DNA of 64,000 nt from an uncultured Alphaproteobacteria bacterium (GCA_944391505.1 CALXTV010000001.1:139952-203951), one strand, 5' to 3'; shown: positions 35,322-44,061, counted from the first letter of the stretch. Notes: generated from the sequence alone by a model not told the origin. Translations and numbers: made by a program.

Positions 35322-36380
35322 ATGAAAAAAATTTTTGCGACGGCCTGCCTGTTTGGCACAATCTCGGTATTACCGGCTTTAGCGCTTGACCTTTCTTCCG
35401 TTGGGCAAAAAGCCAAACCGGCCGGCGATTCGGTTATGTTCCAAAACAACGAAACAGAAAACGAAAATTCCGTCGTCCGACAGCCGCAGCCGGAAGCTGC
35501 ACCGAAACCGCAAAAACTTTTTCCCGGCGCCGTCAGAATTGTCGCTGTTGTCAACGGAGAAATCCTCACCACCGAAGATTTGGAAAACCGGGTTAATGCT
35601 TTTGTTATGAACACTCGTATTCCGGTTAACGAACAGACCCAAAACATGATTGTTCAGCGAACGCTGCAAGCAGCCATTGACGAAAAACTCAAGCTTCAGG
35701 ACGCCGAAAAAAACGGTATTGTCATTACCGACAAAGATATTGACCAATCCGTTCGCTTTTTCGAAACCAGCAATAAAATACCGCAAGGTCAACTTAAACA
35801 AATTCTGCAGGAAAACGGCGTCAGCTATCAGGTCTTTCTGCAACAGATGAAATCCGATTTGGCATGGATTCGCGTTATCCGCAAATTGTCCATGGCCGAA
35901 GGAGAACTGACCCAAAAAGAAATTGAAGAAGCCCAGGTCGAAGCCGACCGCGATTTAAGTACGGCCAAATATATGGTTTCGGAAATCCTCATCAAACATA
36001 AAAACGCTCAAAATCTGGAAGGACTGGTCGCTAATCTGCGGAAAGACCCTCGCTTTGCGCTTTACGCCATGCAGTTTTCGGAAGCCCCGAGTTCTTCCAA
36101 AGGCGGCAGTCTCGGCTGGATTAACAAAGAACGACTAATAACCCCACTCAAAAATGCTCTCGGCAAACTCAAACCCGGAGAAGTTTCCGATCCGGTAAAG
36201 GTCGGACAGGATTACTATATTCTCAAACTTGACAAGATTTTTGATCCTAAACGTGACAAAGCGGAAACCCCCACCCAAGAAAACATCAAAAAATTTCTTG
36301 AAGAACGCCGCATGGAAGAAATAGCCGCCAGTCATCTGCAAGAGCTGCGCCAAGCGGCTATCATAGAGGTCAGAATGTAA
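35322..36380 (+). CDS. surA: Periplasmic chaperone/PPIase SurA
   Basis: SurA escorts outer-membrane proteins such as LptD through the periplasm. A signal peptide ends near PALA (about residue 21). A proline-rich spacer (about 30-70) leads to the SurA N-terminal chaperone domain (VNGEILTTEDLENRV to about residue 205) and a single parvulin-type PPIase domain (about 215-315, SEILIKHK and GGSLGWI). E. coli SurA has two parvulin domains; one is normal in this class. 352 residues. It is preceded by AAGGAGAAAGTTA and directly followed by rsmA; pdxA, often between them, is missing. Confidence 0.93.
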   Translation: MKKIFATACLFGTISVLPALALDLSSVGQKAKPAGDSVMFQNNETENENSVVRQPQPEAAPKPQKLFPGAVRIVAVVNGEILTTEDLENRVNAFVMNTRIPVNEQTQNMIVQRTLQAAIDEKLKLQDAEKNGIVITDKDIDQSVRFFETSNKIPQGQLKQILQENGVSYQVFLQQMKSDLAWIRVIRKLSMAEGELTQKEIEEAQVEADRDLSTAKYMVSEILIKHKNAQNLEGLVANLRKDPRFALYAMQFSEAPSSSKGGSLGWINKERLITPLKNALGKLKPGEVSDPVKVGQDYYILKLDKIFDPKRDKAETPTQENIKKFLEERRMEEIAASHLQELRQAAIIEVRM

Positions 36381-37235
36381 ATGAGCCTCAGTCTTGAAGA
36401 AAAAATAAACATGCTGCCATCGCTCCGGGCCACCGTTGAGGCACACGGATTGATGGCCAAAAAAGCTCTCGGCCAAAACTTTCTTCTTGACCGCAATATA
36501 ACAGACAAAATCATTCGCCTCTCGCTTAGTACTCAAAATTTGCCGGACTACCGCGGAGCCTATGTCTATGAAGTAGGCCCCGGGCCCGGTGGCCTGACCA
36601 GAGCCGTTCTTTGCGCCGAACCGGATAAATTGACTGTTGTTGAAATGGACGAACGTTGCCTCTCCATCATGCAGGAAATCAAGGATAAAGTCGGCGAACG
36701 GTTGCAGATAATCAACGGCGATGCCCTAAAACAAAACTTTGCCGAATACGATACGCCGCCGCGTCATATTGTCGGTAACCTGCCCTATAATATCTCCGTC
36801 CCGCTTTTGGTCGGTTGGCTGAAAAAAATGGAAAGCTTTTCCAGTCTGACGCTGATGTTTCAAAAAGAAGTCGCCGATCGCATTATGGCACCGACCGACA
36901 GCAAAGACTACGGACGCATATCCATTTTATCTCAACTGATCTGCAAGGTCGAAAAATTGTTCGACCTCAATCCCGAATGTTTTGTCCCCGCGCCGAAAAT
37001 CTGGTCTTCGGTTCTGCTTTTCACACCGCTTCACAGCGGACTGTCCGATAAAGATATTGCCGGTATCGAACGCCTGACTTCCCTGGCTTTCGGACAAAGA
37101 CGCAAAATGATCCGTCAAAGCCTCAAATCTGTTCCCGACCTTGAAACAATCTGCAATAAGCTTGAAATCCCGTTGACCGCCCGCGCCGAAGAACTCACGC
37201 CGGCTCAATTTTTGGCTCTCGCCCGCAGTCTTTAA
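36381..37235 (+). CDS. rsmA: 16S rRNA dimethyladenosine transferase RsmA (KsgA)
   Basis: It dimethylates the two adjacent adenines in the 3'-terminal hairpin of 16S rRNA, using SAM. Motif I is EVGPGPGGLTRA, the catalytic motif IV is NLPYNISVPLL, and KKALGQNFLLD is the usual N-terminal block. The C-terminal helical domain contains FGQRRKMIRQSLK. 284 residues. The ATG follows the surA stop at once (TAAATG), so translation is probably coupled. Confidence 0.97.
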   Translation: MSLSLEEKINMLPSLRATVEAHGLMAKKALGQNFLLDRNITDKIIRLSLSTQNLPDYRGAYVYEVGPGPGGLTRAVLCAEPDKLTVVEMDERCLSIMQEIKDKVGERLQIINGDALKQNFAEYDTPPRHIVGNLPYNISVPLLVGWLKKMESFSSLTLMFQKEVADRIMAPTDSKDYGRISILSQLICKVEKLFDLNPECFVPAPKIWSSVLLFTPLHSGLSDKDIAGIERLTSLAFGQRRKMIRQSLKSVPDLETICNKLEIPLTARAEELTPAQFLALARSL

Positions 37236-37323
37236 TGTTTTTTTGTCGATTTTTGTTGATTTTATCAAAAAAATATTGTATAAAATCTATTCGAAAAATA
37301 ATTATTAATTAAAATTTATACAT

Positions 37324-37872
37324 ATGGCAACAACAACATTAAGACGGAAAGAAGCAATTAACATTATCCGTCATAAAACTGCTTTTTCCAAGCAACAAGT
37401 TGAAAGTCTCATCATTTCCCGCGAAGGAGGAAAAATCTCATACGCCTATCTTCGGGAAATAATTGATCAGTTGCGCTTACGAGCCGGTCGCACCGCTTTT
37501 GCGCTAAACAACAAAACCGAATGGGAATATGTTGAGCGACGGCTTAAGGAAACGAACTTACCGGCAATAAAATTTGTCGAATATTTCTGTTCTGCACCGG
37601 AAACATCGGCTCAAATTCGCGCCGAATTAATGAAGCCGAAAACAACGACTGCACAGGTAAAACAGTTTCTGGCCGATTGCTTAAACATTAAAGCCGAGCA
37701 ACTGGATGAAAACAGTCGGATAAACATGATGCTTCCGGCAGATTTCAAGGACTTTAACTTTTACTTGACTGTCCTAATCTGGTGTCAACAGCGATTTGGA
37801 AAAACCCCGGATCAAGAATTTATCAGAACCGGTTACATTCGGGATCTGATAGAATTCTTCTCCGATGAATGA
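37324..37872 (+). CDS. Orphan protein with acyl-carrier-protein-like tail
   Basis: 182 residues, cytoplasmic, family not recognised. The C-terminal about 75 residues follow the helix and spacing pattern of acyl carrier proteins: LADCLNIKAEQLDENSRI, then PADFKDFNFYLTVLIWC, a QRFG turn, and a final TGYIRDLIEFF. At the place of the phosphopantetheine serine (usual DSL) it reads DFK, so it should not carry the cofactor. The N-terminal half is basic and helical (QLRLRAGRTAFAL). The next gene ends in a related pattern (TVRDLLDLF). It is preceded by an AT-rich region and followed by a strong terminator, so it is probably monocistronic. Confidence 0.65.
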   Translation: MATTTLRRKEAINIIRHKTAFSKQQVESLIISREGGKISYAYLREIIDQLRLRAGRTAFALNNKTEWEYVERRLKETNLPAIKFVEYFCSAPETSAQIRAELMKPKTTTAQVKQFLADCLNIKAEQLDENSRINMMLPADFKDFNFYLTVLIWCQQRFGKTPDQEFIRTGYIRDLIEFFSDE

Positions 37873-37873
37873 C

Positions 37874-37904
37874 AAAAAAGAGTCCTGAAAAGGACTCTTT
37901 TTTG
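37874..37904 (+). terminator. Intrinsic terminator after first orphan
   Basis: AAAAAAGAGTCC, short loop, GGACTCTTTTTT: a perfect stem directly after the stop codon. Confidence 0.92.
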
Positions 37905-37990
37905 TCTATTTTGCCCAAAATAATGCTTGATTTTTAATCTTTTCAATGCTATGTTAGCAACAATAAAAACCATTATTTTATAATTATATT

Positions 37991-38863
37991 ATGAACAAAA
38001 AAGAAATCTCTGCATTACTGGCCCAGGAGTTGGTAAGCAGATCTCCGAAATTGAAACCGCTGTATGTCAATCAAGACGGCGTGGTAGTGTTTGATCCAAA
38101 AGACAATGTTCAGGTTGCCGAAGTTCTGATGAAAGCCCCGGTTTTTTTCCGACCCGCGGTTTTCAGAGGTGCGGTAAAAGCCATTGCCCGGCAAACAAAT
38201 CAGAAATATTGCCACCTGGCTCTGGAATACTTCCAAAAGAACCTGAATTTTCAAAGCATTGTAAAATTCTATGCTGGAGAATCATTAAAACTGTTGGTTT
38301 TTGACGATTCTTACGAAATCAAAAAGTTCTTTATAAAGAAGTCCGGCTGCACAATGAAAAACCTTAGTCAAAAGGTATCCAGCCCCGTCATTCCGCGAAC
38401 ATTGCTGATTGACATGGTGGAAGCTCTTGAATTTCTGACCGGCCGCCCGTTACTGAGTCACGACAATCAACCGCTGGCCTATCTGGATTCGGAGGCAACC
38501 TTTGCCGACATTGCCGAGTATTTCAGCGCCGGCAGCGAAAAGATTTCTGACGTCCGAGCCCGGATATTAAAAGCGCTGCCGCCGACCAACGAACAAAAAC
38601 TCGAAAGATTTCGCACACTGGCCGCCGTCATTTATGCGCAGCAGGTAGGCGAAAAAATGGATGAGGACTTTTTGCAAAAAAAGATCAAACAACTGCATCC
38701 GGTCGGTTTCGGCGAGAAAGAATGGGATTTGGCAATCGCCTGGACTGAAGATGAACTCGAAGTTCAGGTGTTTCACCGGCTGTCTACCGAAATTTCCGAT
38801 GACAGCACGGTCAGAGATTTGCTCGATCTCTTCTGTAAGAGCTATGAGCAAAAATTAAAGTAA
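37991..38863 (+). CDS. Second orphan, possible acyl-carrier-protein-like modules
   Basis: 290 residues, no signal peptide, family not recognised. The N-terminal 110 residues contain a basic helix-rich part (FFRPAVFRGAVKAIARQTNQKYCHLALEYFQ) that is reminiscent of RNA-binding osmoregulatory ProQ/FinO folds; this likeness is weak but visible in the FRPAVF and LGxRTNxxYLxAL-like spacing. The end (FGEKEWDLAIAWTEDELEV up to TVRDLLDLF) and a middle piece (EATFADIAEYF) resemble the last helices of acyl carrier proteins and the tail of the preceding gene. The start follows an AT-rich region. Function unknown. Confidence 0.65.
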   Translation: MNKKEISALLAQELVSRSPKLKPLYVNQDGVVVFDPKDNVQVAEVLMKAPVFFRPAVFRGAVKAIARQTNQKYCHLALEYFQKNLNFQSIVKFYAGESLKLLVFDDSYEIKKFFIKKSGCTMKNLSQKVSSPVIPRTLLIDMVEALEFLTGRPLLSHDNQPLAYLDSEATFADIAEYFSAGSEKISDVRARILKALPPTNEQKLERFRTLAAVIYAQQVGEKMDEDFLQKKIKQLHPVGFGEKEWDLAIAWTEDELEVQVFHRLSTEISDDSTVRDLLDLFCKSYEQKLK

Positions 38864-38880
38864 AAATTATGTTTAACTTT

Positions 38881-38920
38881 GGGAGGAACCGCTTAACCGC
38901 ATCCTCCCTTAAATTTTTTA
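38881..38920 (+). terminator. Probable terminator after second orphan
   Basis: GGGAGGA (38881-38887) and TCCTCCC (38902-38908) with a 14-base loop, then TTAAATTTTTT. Confidence 0.6.
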
Positions 38921-38995
38921 AACAGATTTTACCACAGAAGTTTTTACAAAAAACAAAGAACCGGGAAAATAATAAAGATTTATCTTACCTGCTAA

Positions 38996-39030
38996 CCTGT
39001 ATTAGTTACCCATTATACGAGTTTTTTAGC
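38996..39030 (-). repeat. Half copy of the palindromic element found after nrdB
   Basis: Minus strand: AAAAAACTCGTATAATGGGT and then AACTAATACAG. It matches the right arm of the element at 51064-51190 (AAAAAGCTTGTATAATGGGC, then GTCTAGTACAG) at about 24 of 29 bases. In both places it starts at the 3' end of a minus-strand gene; here it supplies the last codons and stop of xerD. Confidence 0.45.
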
Positions 39031-39918
39031 CAAAGGATGCCTGCTCTGCACCTTCTTAATCAATGCCTCTGAAATGATATGCGTATAAATTTCCGTCGTG
39101 CCTATATCTTCGTGACCGAGCATTTTCTGCACCGAGCGCAAATCAACGTCATGATTAAGCAAATGCGTAGCAAAAGAATGACGCAGCACATGCGGCGTTA
39201 CTCTTTCGCGCGGCAGCCCGGCCTCAATCGCCGCCGCCTGAATATTTTTGAAAAAGGCATCGCGGGTAACATGACCGGACGAAGAAACCTTGGAGGGAAA
39301 AAGCCAGACCGATTTTCGTCCGGCCTTCAAAAAATAATCCCGATATCCCATATATTCGGAAACGGCATCAAGGGCAGCAGCCGCTACCGGCACGATTCGT
39401 TCTTTGCTCCCCTTGCCTTTTACCATAATCTGCCGTTTGTCATAATTCAGACAGTTTTCCGGCAGGCTGACCAATTCCGAAACACGCAGACCGCAGGCAT
39501 ACATCAGCTCCAGCATAACGGCCGTTCTTTTATGACGATAATCGTCATGGGCCTTTGCCGCGTCAATCAGCCTCCTGATCTCCTCTTCCGTCAAAAACTT
39601 CGGCAGCGATTTTCTTTGTTTCGGAGATTGAATGTTGGCCGCCGGATTATCCTTAATCTCTTTTTCGGAATAAAGAAATTTAAAATACTCACGTACGGCC
39701 GACAACTTTCGGGCAATCGTTTTCGGCGCCAGCCTTTGTTCACTCAGCACTTGCACAAAGGCAGAAATATCGCTTTGACGAAAAGCTGACACCTCGGAAA
39801 CTTTTGCAAATTTAACAAATTGCTCAACATCCCGGCGATACGCTTCCAAAGTATTCTGTGCGGCACCTTTTTCGGCTGCCATCATCTCCAGAAAATCGTC
39901 TATGCCGAAACCGTTCAT
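39013..39918 (-). CDS. xerD: Tyrosine recombinase XerD
   Basis: XerD acts with XerC at dif to resolve chromosome dimers, under FtsK control. The N-terminal SAM-like core-binding domain (about 1-95) has NTLEAYRRDVEQF. Catalytic residues: Arg in CGLRVSELV, Lys in KGKGSKER, the HxxR box HVLRHSFATHLL, His in LGHEDIGTTEIY and the nucleophile Tyr in IYTH. 301 residues. XerD and XerC are hard to tell apart by eye; the context (aroK across the divergent region) favours XerD. The last codons overlap a repeat-like sequence. Confidence 0.9.
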   Translation of the reverse strand: MNGFGIDDFLEMMAAEKGAAQNTLEAYRRDVEQFVKFAKVSEVSAFRQSDISAFVQVLSEQRLAPKTIARKLSAVREYFKFLYSEKEIKDNPAANIQSPKQRKSLPKFLTEEEIRRLIDAAKAHDDYRHKRTAVMLELMYACGLRVSELVSLPENCLNYDKRQIMVKGKGSKERIVPVAAAALDAVSEYMGYRDYFLKAGRKSVWLFPSKVSSSGHVTRDAFFKNIQAAAIEAGLPRERVTPHVLRHSFATHLLNHDVDLRSVQKMLGHEDIGTTEIYTHIISEALIKKVQSRHPLAKKLV

Positions 39919-39922
39919 GATT

Positions 39923-40066
39923 TTACTTATTCAAAAAAGCATTTTCCAGCGGCTGCTCGACCGTTTCTGTCTTAACGCTGACTTCCCGCGAAAGAACAAA
40001 CAAAACGCCAACCAAAATAACCGCACCCAGAATATAGAATATAGCGTTTGATTTTTTCTGTCTCAT
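39923..40066 (-). CDS. Small single-pass membrane protein upstream of xerD
   Basis: A 47-residue frame: basic start MRQKKSN, one transmembrane helix (AIFYILGAVILVGVLFVL) and a short outside tail ending NAFLNK. The stop is 4 bases before the xerD start, and both are on the minus strand, so the pair is probably co-transcribed. The ribosome site is weak (GGTATATAAC). Function unknown; small membrane proteins at this place occur in related bacteria as far as I recall. It is short enough to be missed by usual gene calling. Confidence 0.6.
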   Translation of the reverse strand: MRQKKSNAIFYILGAVILVGVLFVLSREVSVKTETVEQPLENAFLNK

Positions 40067-40150
40067 GTTATATACCTTATAAAAACATTGATAATTGCAG
40101 AATTCACTATATTATTTATCATAAGAGATTGAAAGAAAAATTAAGAAAAA

Positions 40151-40690
40151 ATGCAACAATTTGATAAAATAATTTTGCTGGTCGGCTTAATGGGCAGCGG
40201 TAAGACCAGCGTTGGCAAAAGATTGGCCAAAAAACTTGATTTGCCGTTTGTCGACGGAGATCAGGAAATAGAAAAAGCGGCGGGACTTTCATTGGTCGAT
40301 GTTCTGAAATGCTTCGGCGAAGAAGAATATCGCGCCGGCGAACAACGGGTTATGAAAAGGCTTTTGCAGGGTTCGCCCTGCGTCCTGGCTTCCGGCGGCG
40401 GCTCCTTTGTTGCCGAGCAGACCCGCGCTCTGGCCAAAGACCACGCTATCACTATCTGGCTCAAAGCAGACATTGACGTCCTTTATCACCGCACAGCCGG
40501 ACGCAAACATCGTCCCTTTCTCAAAGGCAACGACGAACACCTGAAAAATAAACTCGAGAAATACATCAGCGAAGAATACCCTTATTATTCTCAGGCCGAT
40601 ATTGTCGTCGAAACCCGCGAAGAACAGGTTGACAATACGGTTCAGCGGGTCGTCGAAGCCATAACCGATTTTTTGAAGGATAAAAAATGA
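40151..40690 (+). CDS. aroK: Shikimate kinase
   Basis: It phosphorylates shikimate at the 3-hydroxyl in the chorismate pathway, with ATP. Walker A GLMGSGKTSVGK (about residues 13-24), the shikimate-binding FVDGDQEIEK (usual DxD) and EEYRAGEQRV, ASGGGSF, and the lid with RTAGRKHRPFL are all in place. 179 residues. Its stop overlaps the start of the CNNM/CorC gene (ATGA). In most relatives aroB follows aroK; it is absent here. Confidence 0.95.
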   Translation: MQQFDKIILLVGLMGSGKTSVGKRLAKKLDLPFVDGDQEIEKAAGLSLVDVLKCFGEEEYRAGEQRVMKRLLQGSPCVLASGGGSFVAEQTRALAKDHAITIWLKADIDVLYHRTAGRKHRPFLKGNDEHLKNKLEKYISEEYPYYSQADIVVETREEQVDNTVQRVVEAITDFLKDKK

Positions 40691-41973
40691 TAATTTCCAT
40701 TGTCGCGGTCTTTGCTTTTCTTCTTCTCTCGGCCTTTTTTTCGGGTTCGGAAACGGCATTGACCGGCGCATCGCAGGCTTTCATGCTTGATCAGGAAAAA
40801 AACGAGCACAATCCCAAAGCCAAAACCATCAACCGCCTGTTCAAACATCGTGACAAACTGATTATTACCACGCTGCTCGGTTCCAATCTTTTCAACACCA
40901 TGGCCACATCATTAGCCACCAGTGTCCTTATCGGCCTTTTCGGTAGCGAGGGTGTCGCTTACGCCACGGTAATCATGACGATTCTGATTTTGATTTATAC
41001 CGATATGCTGCCCAAAAGCTACTCGGTAAAACATGCCAATGCCGTAGCCCTGATTGTCGCCCCGATAGTTAACTTCTGGGTTGCCGTTTTCTCGCCTGTG
41101 ACATATATTCTGCAAAAAATCGTCAACTTCACGTTTCGCCTGTTCAAACTTCATACCTCCGACGAAAACAACGAAGATGCCGTCATTTCCGAAATCCGCG
41201 GCGCGATTGACATGTATAACGGAGAAGAAATCAAGGAAGAAAGCGAAATGCTCAAAAGCATTCTTGATTTGGACGACGTTGAGGTCTATGACGTTATGAA
41301 CCATCGCCGCAACCTCTTCGCCCTTAACGTTGACATGCCTGTCAAAAAAATGGTCGACAAAGTCAAAAATTCGCCTTTCTCGCGTATTCCGCTTTATCAG
41401 GACAAGCCGGAAAACATTGTCGGCGTCATTAGAGTCAAACATCTGCTTAAAGAATGCGTCGACAAGAAAAACGACTTTGCCAAAATTGACGTCCGCAAAC
41501 TGATGTCCCCGCCTTGGTTTATTCCTGAAAACACCACGCTGTTGCAGCAACTGCAGATGTTTCGCAAGCGCCGCGAACATTTTGCCATTGTCGTTGACGA
41601 ATACGGCACACTACAAGGCGTTGTAACCCTGGAAGATATTTTGGAAGAAATCGTCGGCGACATTAATGACGAAACCGACATTCAGAACTTGGACACCATG
41701 GGCATTCGCAAAAACGGCGAAAACAGTTGGCTGGTTGACGGCCAAGTCCCGATTCGCGACATCAACCGCAAATTTGGCTGGAACATCGACGACGAATGTG
41801 CCGTTACCGTTGCCGGTTACTTGTTGGAAATGACTCAGTCGATTCCCGAACCGGGACAAAAATTTGTTTTCGGCGGACTGCTGTTTGAAATCGTCAAACG
41901 CAACAAAAACCAGATAAGCCTGATAAAAATCACGCCCCAGACTGAAGAAAATTCTTCGGAAGACATAAATTAA
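40687..41973 (+). CDS. CNNM/CorC family transporter-like protein
   Basis: A membrane protein of the CNNM (DUF21) - CBS - CorC_HlyC layout, often linked to Mg2+/Co2+ export or called haemolysin-like. Four hydrophobic segments lie in residues 1-150 with the SGSETALTGAS motif of the first helix. A pair of CBS domains (about 195-320) contains VMNHRRNLFALNV and DEYGTLQGVVTLEDILEEI, and the C-terminal CorC_HlyC domain (about 340-420) starts at GENSWLVDGQVPIRDIN. 428 residues. Translationally coupled to aroK. The transported ion is not certain. Confidence 0.9.
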   Translation: MIISIVAVFAFLLLSAFFSGSETALTGASQAFMLDQEKNEHNPKAKTINRLFKHRDKLIITTLLGSNLFNTMATSLATSVLIGLFGSEGVAYATVIMTILILIYTDMLPKSYSVKHANAVALIVAPIVNFWVAVFSPVTYILQKIVNFTFRLFKLHTSDENNEDAVISEIRGAIDMYNGEEIKEESEMLKSILDLDDVEVYDVMNHRRNLFALNVDMPVKKMVDKVKNSPFSRIPLYQDKPENIVGVIRVKHLLKECVDKKNDFAKIDVRKLMSPPWFIPENTTLLQQLQMFRKRREHFAIVVDEYGTLQGVVTLEDILEEIVGDINDETDIQNLDTMGIRKNGENSWLVDGQVPIRDINRKFGWNIDDECAVTVAGYLLEMTQSIPEPGQKFVFGGLLFEIVKRNKNQISLIKITPQTEENSSEDIN

Positions 41974-42605
41974 AGACTGTTTTCCAGATTTTCTGCCAAG
42001 CTGACCAAAAAAGGCACGGTCTGTTTCAGAACTTTCTCCGTTTCCGCAACAAAGTCCCGATAAGAGCGCCCGATTTCCAGTTGCAGCACCTGCGGTTTGC
42101 CGGTCTGCATCTGCATTCGCGCCGTAAAAGCCTTCATACCGGCGATTCCGGAATAATGCGGATGGTTAAGCGCCATACGCAGCTTATGTTTTCGGCCCAG
42201 TTCTTCAATTGCCTTTAAGGCTCTGGCATAAGCATCGGCCTCCAGCAGCCCGGTTCCGGCAGCCAGTTCAAAATCTTCATGATCGACCATACCATGCAAA
42301 TCCAGAAAAAAATGACCGGCCAAATTCTTTTCCTTTACAAATTCATCGGCCAGATATTCTTTTTCAAGATAAGATGTACGAATAAGCGTGGAAATACCTT
42401 TGTTTTCGCCAACCAGTTCAGCCAAAGCGCCGGTAAACAAATCCGAGGCTTTAACCTGCCCGCCGAGATGCGTTTTAACGGCATGCGGCGCAGACAAGAC
42501 CAATTTTGAACCCCGGTCGGTAAAAATAAAGGCCTCGCCGGAACCAAACCCGTCGTTCCGCATATATTTCTGATTTAATTCCGTCAGTTTTTGAAGCATT
42601 TGCAT
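41970..42605 (-). CDS. Putative zinc hydrolase, N-formylglutamate amidohydrolase-like
   Basis: 211 residues, cytoplasmic. The possible metal-binding motifs SAPHAV (about residue 37) and FLDLHGM (about 103), with a downstream LNHPHYSG and LQLEIGRSYRD, follow the order found in N-formylglutamate amidohydrolase and related zinc peptidase-like enzymes. Overall likeness is weak and the substrate cannot be told. It lies 14 bases downstream of the ADP-dependent kinase gene, so the two may be co-transcribed. Its stop overlaps that of the convergent CNNM gene by 4 bases. Confidence 0.5.
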   Translation of the reverse strand: MQMLQKLTELNQKYMRNDGFGSGEAFIFTDRGSKLVLSAPHAVKTHLGGQVKASDLFTGALAELVGENKGISTLIRTSYLEKEYLADEFVKEKNLAGHFFLDLHGMVDHEDFELAAGTGLLEADAYARALKAIEELGRKHKLRMALNHPHYSGIAGMKAFTARMQMQTGKPQVLQLEIGRSYRDFVAETEKVLKQTVPFLVSLAENLENSL

Positions 42606-42619
42606 CTTCCGGTAAAATA

Positions 42620-44017
42620 TTACCGCGCCGCCAAAAGCGACAGCGACGAAATCGTATCGCCCATACCGACCAGCGTCAGCGGCTTTTCAATAATTATCGT
42701 CGGCAAGGCAATAACGCCAAAACCGTCATAAGAAGCGATACCCGTTTCAACCAACTTTTCGTCACCGATAAAATCAGCCAAATCAGACAATTCCTGCAAA
42801 CCGGTGTCGGAAACCTCGCGGCCGCAGGCCCAAAGCAGGTTTTCGACTTTGTTGATATTTCCCGTACCGGCCTTTCCCGCCGCCACCGTCGCCGCCAGCA
42901 TCATGCCGTGCAGATTCGCCTCCGGCGTAATCCGGAAGCCCTTATCTTCAAGCGTAATATACAACCCGAACATATGTAACTGGATTCGCGGCGCTTTTAT
43001 ATGATTTTTGATTTTCAGCAATGCCTTAAACATATTGACGCTCGTCGTTTGAGCATTGCACACCTCCGCCAGCTTTTCCTCACCGATAACTTCCAGAATA
43101 TCAATCGCTTCCCTTTCGTTAATACCTATGGAATCCGCCAGCGGCGCAATTTTCTTAATCAGCGCCTTGCGAACCGCAATATCCTGCGTCGAGGCTATTT
43201 CCAGATGAATCAGACTGCCCTGAGCTTTCCAATCCTTAATAACCGGTAGAATATCGTCTTGCAGTTTAACCCCGTCATTTTGCTCCGTCAGTGCATGAAA
43301 ACCGGAAAGGACAATATATTCCGCTTTGTCTTTTTTCAGAGCACGGATAAAGTTTTCGTCAACCACCAAATGCAGATTCAGCGGATCATAAGTGGCAATA
43401 AAACGATTCGATTTCGGACAAACGAATTTTTCACCGTTAACATTTACGCTGTCTCCCTTGTCAAATTCAATAATCCAGTGGATCAACGGAATATCCGTCT
43501 GCCGGTCAATTTCACAGGCCGGTTTTTCCATGCCTTTTTCATCATAGGAAACCAGATTGTTCAGCTTCAAAAACTGTTCGGCCTGCAGCTTCGGCAGTGA
43601 GTTGGTATGGGCAATCACTTTCTGCACGCCCGCAACGGCCAGCGCATTGGCAACAATACCGCCTTGTCCGCCCATCTGCAGACGATTATAACCCAGATTT
43701 TTGACCATCCAGTCATAAACTTTTTTATCTTCGGTCAACCATTCTTCGGCAATGCCGCTCTTAAAACATTTAAAAATTCCCTTAACCACGTCAGACGGCG
43801 CCAACAGTTTGGTTTGTTTAACATCAAGCAGATCATGAAGTGAAAGCTTTTCCGCCGCAATCAGTTTTTCCAAATCAGCGCCGCTCAGTTTCAACACGGC
43901 GTCAATATTGGTATTAAACGCCGTTGCCGCCGACCGCACCTGTTTGATGTTTTCCAATATTCCGGGAACCTGCTTAAATTTTTCCGCCCAAATTTTTTTC
44001 AGTTCTTCCTTATTCAT
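42620..44017 (-). CDS. ADP-dependent glucokinase/phosphofructokinase family kinase
   Basis: A ribokinase-fold sugar kinase that uses ADP instead of ATP as phosphoryl donor, best known from Euryarchaeota and animals. Family motifs in order: the substrate loop QMGGQGGIVANALAV, SGFHALTEQNDG, HLEIAS, the NxxE-type magnesium motif GINEREAIDIL, RIQLHMFGLYITL, and the catalytic GMGDTISS near the C-terminus (Asp is the base). 465 residues fits the family. The start is ATG 44017 with GGAG 6 bases upstream; seven in-frame codons before it belong to a terminator. Glucose or fructose 6-phosphate as substrate is not decided. The gene is rare in Proteobacteria, which suggests transfer. Confidence 0.88.
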   Translation of the reverse strand: MNKEELKKIWAEKFKQVPGILENIKQVRSAATAFNTNIDAVLKLSGADLEKLIAAEKLSLHDLLDVKQTKLLAPSDVVKGIFKCFKSGIAEEWLTEDKKVYDWMVKNLGYNRLQMGGQGGIVANALAVAGVQKVIAHTNSLPKLQAEQFLKLNNLVSYDEKGMEKPACEIDRQTDIPLIHWIIEFDKGDSVNVNGEKFVCPKSNRFIATYDPLNLHLVVDENFIRALKKDKAEYIVLSGFHALTEQNDGVKLQDDILPVIKDWKAQGSLIHLEIASTQDIAVRKALIKKIAPLADSIGINEREAIDILEVIGEEKLAEVCNAQTTSVNMFKALLKIKNHIKAPRIQLHMFGLYITLEDKGFRITPEANLHGMMLAATVAAGKAGTGNINKVENLLWACGREVSDTGLQELSDLADFIGDEKLVETGIASYDGFGVIALPTIIIEKPLTLVGMGDTISSLSLLAAR

Positions 44018-44027
44018 GGCTGCTCCG

Positions 44028-44061
44028 TAAAAAAACAACCGGCCGTATCCAAAACGGCCGG
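44028..44061 (-). terminator. Terminator after mic60, touching the kinase ribosome site
   Basis: Minus strand: CCGGCCGT, 7-base loop, ACGGCCGG, then TTGTTTTTTT. The T run ends 4 bases before the GGAG of the ADP-dependent kinase gene, leaving no room for a promoter between them. Confidence 0.88.

Noticed and set aside
38869..39072. 67-codon plus-strand frame after the second orphan
   Set aside because: It runs through a terminator-like hairpin and into the 3' end of xerD, and has no good ribosome site.
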